The notes beneath the pieces were generated by a model. It ran no database searches. It saw only the letters and a program-made list of their open reading frames with translations, and was not told the origin of the DNA. The translations under genes were made by a program, and so were the position numbers. Shown piece by piece: positions 6,417-8,204 of a stretch of DNA of 8,204 bases. Source of the DNA: an uncultured Eggerthella sp. (lineage in GTDB: Bacteria > Actinomycetota > Coriobacteriia > Coriobacteriales > Eggerthellaceae); NCBI GenBank assembly GCA_900542265.1, contig UQML01000046.1, positions 1 through 8,204 of the forward strand, in the 5' to 3' direction. The number at the start of each line of letters is the position of its first letter. Position 1 is the first letter of the stretch.

Positions 6417-8157
6417 CTATGCTTGCGCTGGTTTCTTTTCCTTGTTTGCGTTAATAAGCGTTTTGGTTCCCTTGATGGTAAGGATAACCGCCAAAACAAG
6501 TAAGAAAAGTGCAATGACGAGCTGAATGGCGGCAGCAAAGATATCGCCGCCAGCAGAAACCGCAACAAACTTTTGCTGGATGGTCATGCAGAGTGAGGTC
6601 AAAGTGACGGCAAGCATAAATACCATAGGTATATAGAACATTTTGTTGTTCTTGCCAGCATTACCGAGCCAAGCAGCAACTGCAAGGAGTGCAAGTACTG
6701 CCAAAAGTTGGTTAGCTGCACCAAAGAGTGGCCAAATGATGGTGTAGCCGGTCATACCTAAACCAACACCAATAACGACGGTGATAATAGTGGCGACGTA
6801 AGCGTTACCAAGCACCGCGCGCCAACCAGTAAGGTTGTGCTGGTTTTGGCCAGCAGGAATCCAAAGTTCTTGGAACATATAGCGAGCAAGACGCGTTGCG
6901 GTGTCGAGTGAAGTTAAACAGAACGCCGATACTGCCAAAATGAGCAAGGTGTAAGCAATGCCTTGAACACCCGACAAACCAGGGATGCAGGCAAGCATCT
7001 GAGAAAGACCGCCAGCAAAAACTGCCGTAGGAGATGCATAGCCGCCAGCTTGGTAGGTAGTCCAAACAAAGGCAACCGCGCATAATGAAATTACAGCAAG
7101 TAAGCATTCGATCAACATACCGCCATACGCAATAGGCTGAGCATTCTTTTCGCTGTCAAGCTGTTTAGAGGTGGTGCCAGAAGCAACCAAAGAGTGGAAG
7201 CCAGAGATTGCACCACAGGCGATGGTAATGAAAAGGGCAGGGAACAAGAAGCCTGATGCGGCTGACTTGTTGACTACTGCAGCTCCCGTGTCAGGATTAA
7301 TGATGGGATTACCTGATGGATCAACAGCAATGTTGGTGACCGTAAAATCAGTGAAAGCGGGCATAGCTAAATTAGCAGCGTCTCCCGTAAGGGAAGCGCC
7401 AACAATGCCAATGATAGCAAGTGCAATCATGCCGTAGAGCAGATAAGAGCTCAAATAGTCGCGTGGTTGGAGCAGAATCCAAACAGGTGCAACAGAAGCA
7501 ACGAGGATATAGATACCTAATAAAATCATCCAGGTAGTGTAATCCAAAGAAATCAAGGGGAAATTGTAGCCAATAGCAACCAAAGCAATAATAATCACGA
7601 TTGCACTAATGACGTTAGCGGCAAGGGGGATTTCACGGCCGCGCGTTACAAAGCCATAAATGATTGCGACCAAGATGAAGAGCATTGAGATCATAGCGGT
7701 GCGCTGATTTGCTAAGTTTGATTCAGGGGTCGCATTGGCAAGCCCTGTTGCAAAGGTGTTTGCAACGATGGAAGCAAATGCTGCGACAACTAATACCAAG
7801 GTAAGGTAAGCAAAGACGCAGAAGAGCTTTTTGGCGGTGTCATCAATGTTTTCTGCAATAACGCGTGCGATTGTTTCTCCTTTATGACGAAGAGAAGCAA
7901 ACAGAGCGCCAAAGTCGTGCACAGCACCAAAGAAGATGCCGCCGATTAGAACCCAGAGTAAAACAGGAACCCATCCAAATACGGCTGCCTGAATAGGGCC
8001 GTTAATGGGGCCTGCTCCAGCAATGGAGGAGAAGTGGTGGCCAAGCAAAACATACGGCTTTGCAGGAACGTAGTCCACGCCATCATGCATCTCATTTGCA
8101 GGGGTTGGTCTGCTTGGGTCGATACCCCATTGTTTTGCTAGCCAGCCACCGTAGAAG
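6417..8157 (-). CDS. cstA: CstA-family carbon starvation transporter (N-terminus missing at contig end)
   Basis: This encodes an integral membrane protein of the CstA family, known in enterobacteria as a pyruvate/peptide transporter. The genomic part gives 579 residues; numbering starts at FYGGW, which aligns with FYGLY near residue 50 of E. coli CstA, so about one N-terminal segment is lost. Family motifs are clear: DYVP (28-31), GHHFSSIAGAGPINGP (39-54), APVWILLQPRDYLS (223-236), FPALFITIACGAISGFHSLVASGTT (305-329) and IWPLFGAANQLLA (474-486). Numerous hydrophobic segments span the sequence and the tail (KEKKPAQA) is basic. A hydrophilic loop at about 270-300 (VDPSGNPIINPDTGAAV region) is longer than in E. 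coli, and the long C-terminal extension of the E. coli protein is absent. The open frame continues upstream through the adapter to a GTG at 8186, adding a false start peptide MGSEMCIRDS; those residues must be discarded. Promoter and ribosome binding site are outside the window. Confidence 0.94.
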
Positions 8158-8204
8158 CTGTCTCTTATACACATCTCCGAGCCCACGAGACAAGAGGCAA
8201 TCTC
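8158..8204 (-). other. Nextera adapter with i7 index and P7 start (artefact)
   Basis: CTGTCTCTTATACACATCT (8158-8176) followed by CCGAGCCCACGAGAC (8177-8191) is the reverse complement of the adapter at the left end. It is followed by AAGAGGCA (8192-8199), which equals the Nextera i7 index N711, and by ATCTC (8200-8204), the first bases of the P7 sequence. This is read-through into the adapter at the edge of an insert. Confidence 0.98.

Noticed and set aside
1..8204. Terminal inverted repeats of 35 bp suggesting a transposon
   Set aside because: They are the synthetic Nextera adapter with the Tn5 mosaic end, followed by an i7 index and P7; there is no transposase gene inside.
1..8204. CRISPR array, tRNA, rRNA, phage or toxin-antitoxin genes
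   Set aside because: No regularly spaced repeats, cloverleaf-like sequences, phage proteins or paired small genes were seen on either strand.

Overview
The window is a bacterial contig of about 8.1 kb (positions 36-8157) with sequencing-library adapter left on both ends. Positions 1-35 and 8158-8204 match the Illumina Nextera read-2/i7 adapter built on the Tn5 mosaic end, in inverted orientation, and the right end also carries an i7 index and the start of P7. The two outermost genes are therefore cut by the end of the data, not by biology.

The organism looks like an anaerobic or facultatively anaerobic bacterium of moderate G+C (by eye a little under 50%). A long-insertion NUDIX hydrolase next to a LACTB2-like metallo-beta-lactamase-fold hydrolase is an arrangement I associate with Actinobacteria. 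Together with a strongly expressed Fe-S/FMN/FAD ene-reductase and a CaiA-like acyl-CoA dehydrogenase, it suggests a low-G+C member of the Coriobacteriia (Eggerthellaceae or Atopobiaceae type). This placement is an inference; a Firmicutes source is not excluded.

Layout, left to right. (1) The C-terminal half of an acyl-CoA dehydrogenase (+, 36-580). (2) A convergent TetR/AcrR-type regulator (-, 610-1272). (3) A long AT-rich divergent intergenic region (1273-1759). (4) A complete 694-residue 2,4-dienoyl-CoA reductase/2-enoate reductase-type flavoenzyme (+, 1760-3844), closed by a strong intrinsic terminator (3912-3957). (5) A gene-free spacer of about 290 bp. (6) A two-gene + strand unit: a NUDT19-like NUDIX hydrolase (4250-5182) and an MBL-fold hydrolase (5247-6194). 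(7) A short convergent region with degenerate tandem repeats and a bidirectional terminator hairpin (6333-6370). (8) A CstA-family transporter on the minus strand (6417-8157), missing its N-terminus.

How the genes may work together: the TetR regulator probably controls the divergent ene-reductase, which would reduce an activated C=C bond in an unsaturated carboxylic acid, acyl-CoA or enone using NAD(P)H. The acyl-CoA dehydrogenase next door fits acyl-CoA/enoyl-CoA redox chemistry but is in a separate convergent transcript. NUDIX plus MBL look like a housekeeping hydrolase pair, possibly acting on (acyl-)CoA or nucleotide derivatives. CstA would import pyruvate or peptides. I see no CRISPR array, RNA gene, phage, integrase or genuine mobile element, and no clear evidence of an undescribed system. 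The most notable points are the adapter artefacts, the codon bias and linker insertion of the ene-reductase, the long leader upstream of it, the insertion in the MBL protein, and the tandem repeats at 6180-6282.
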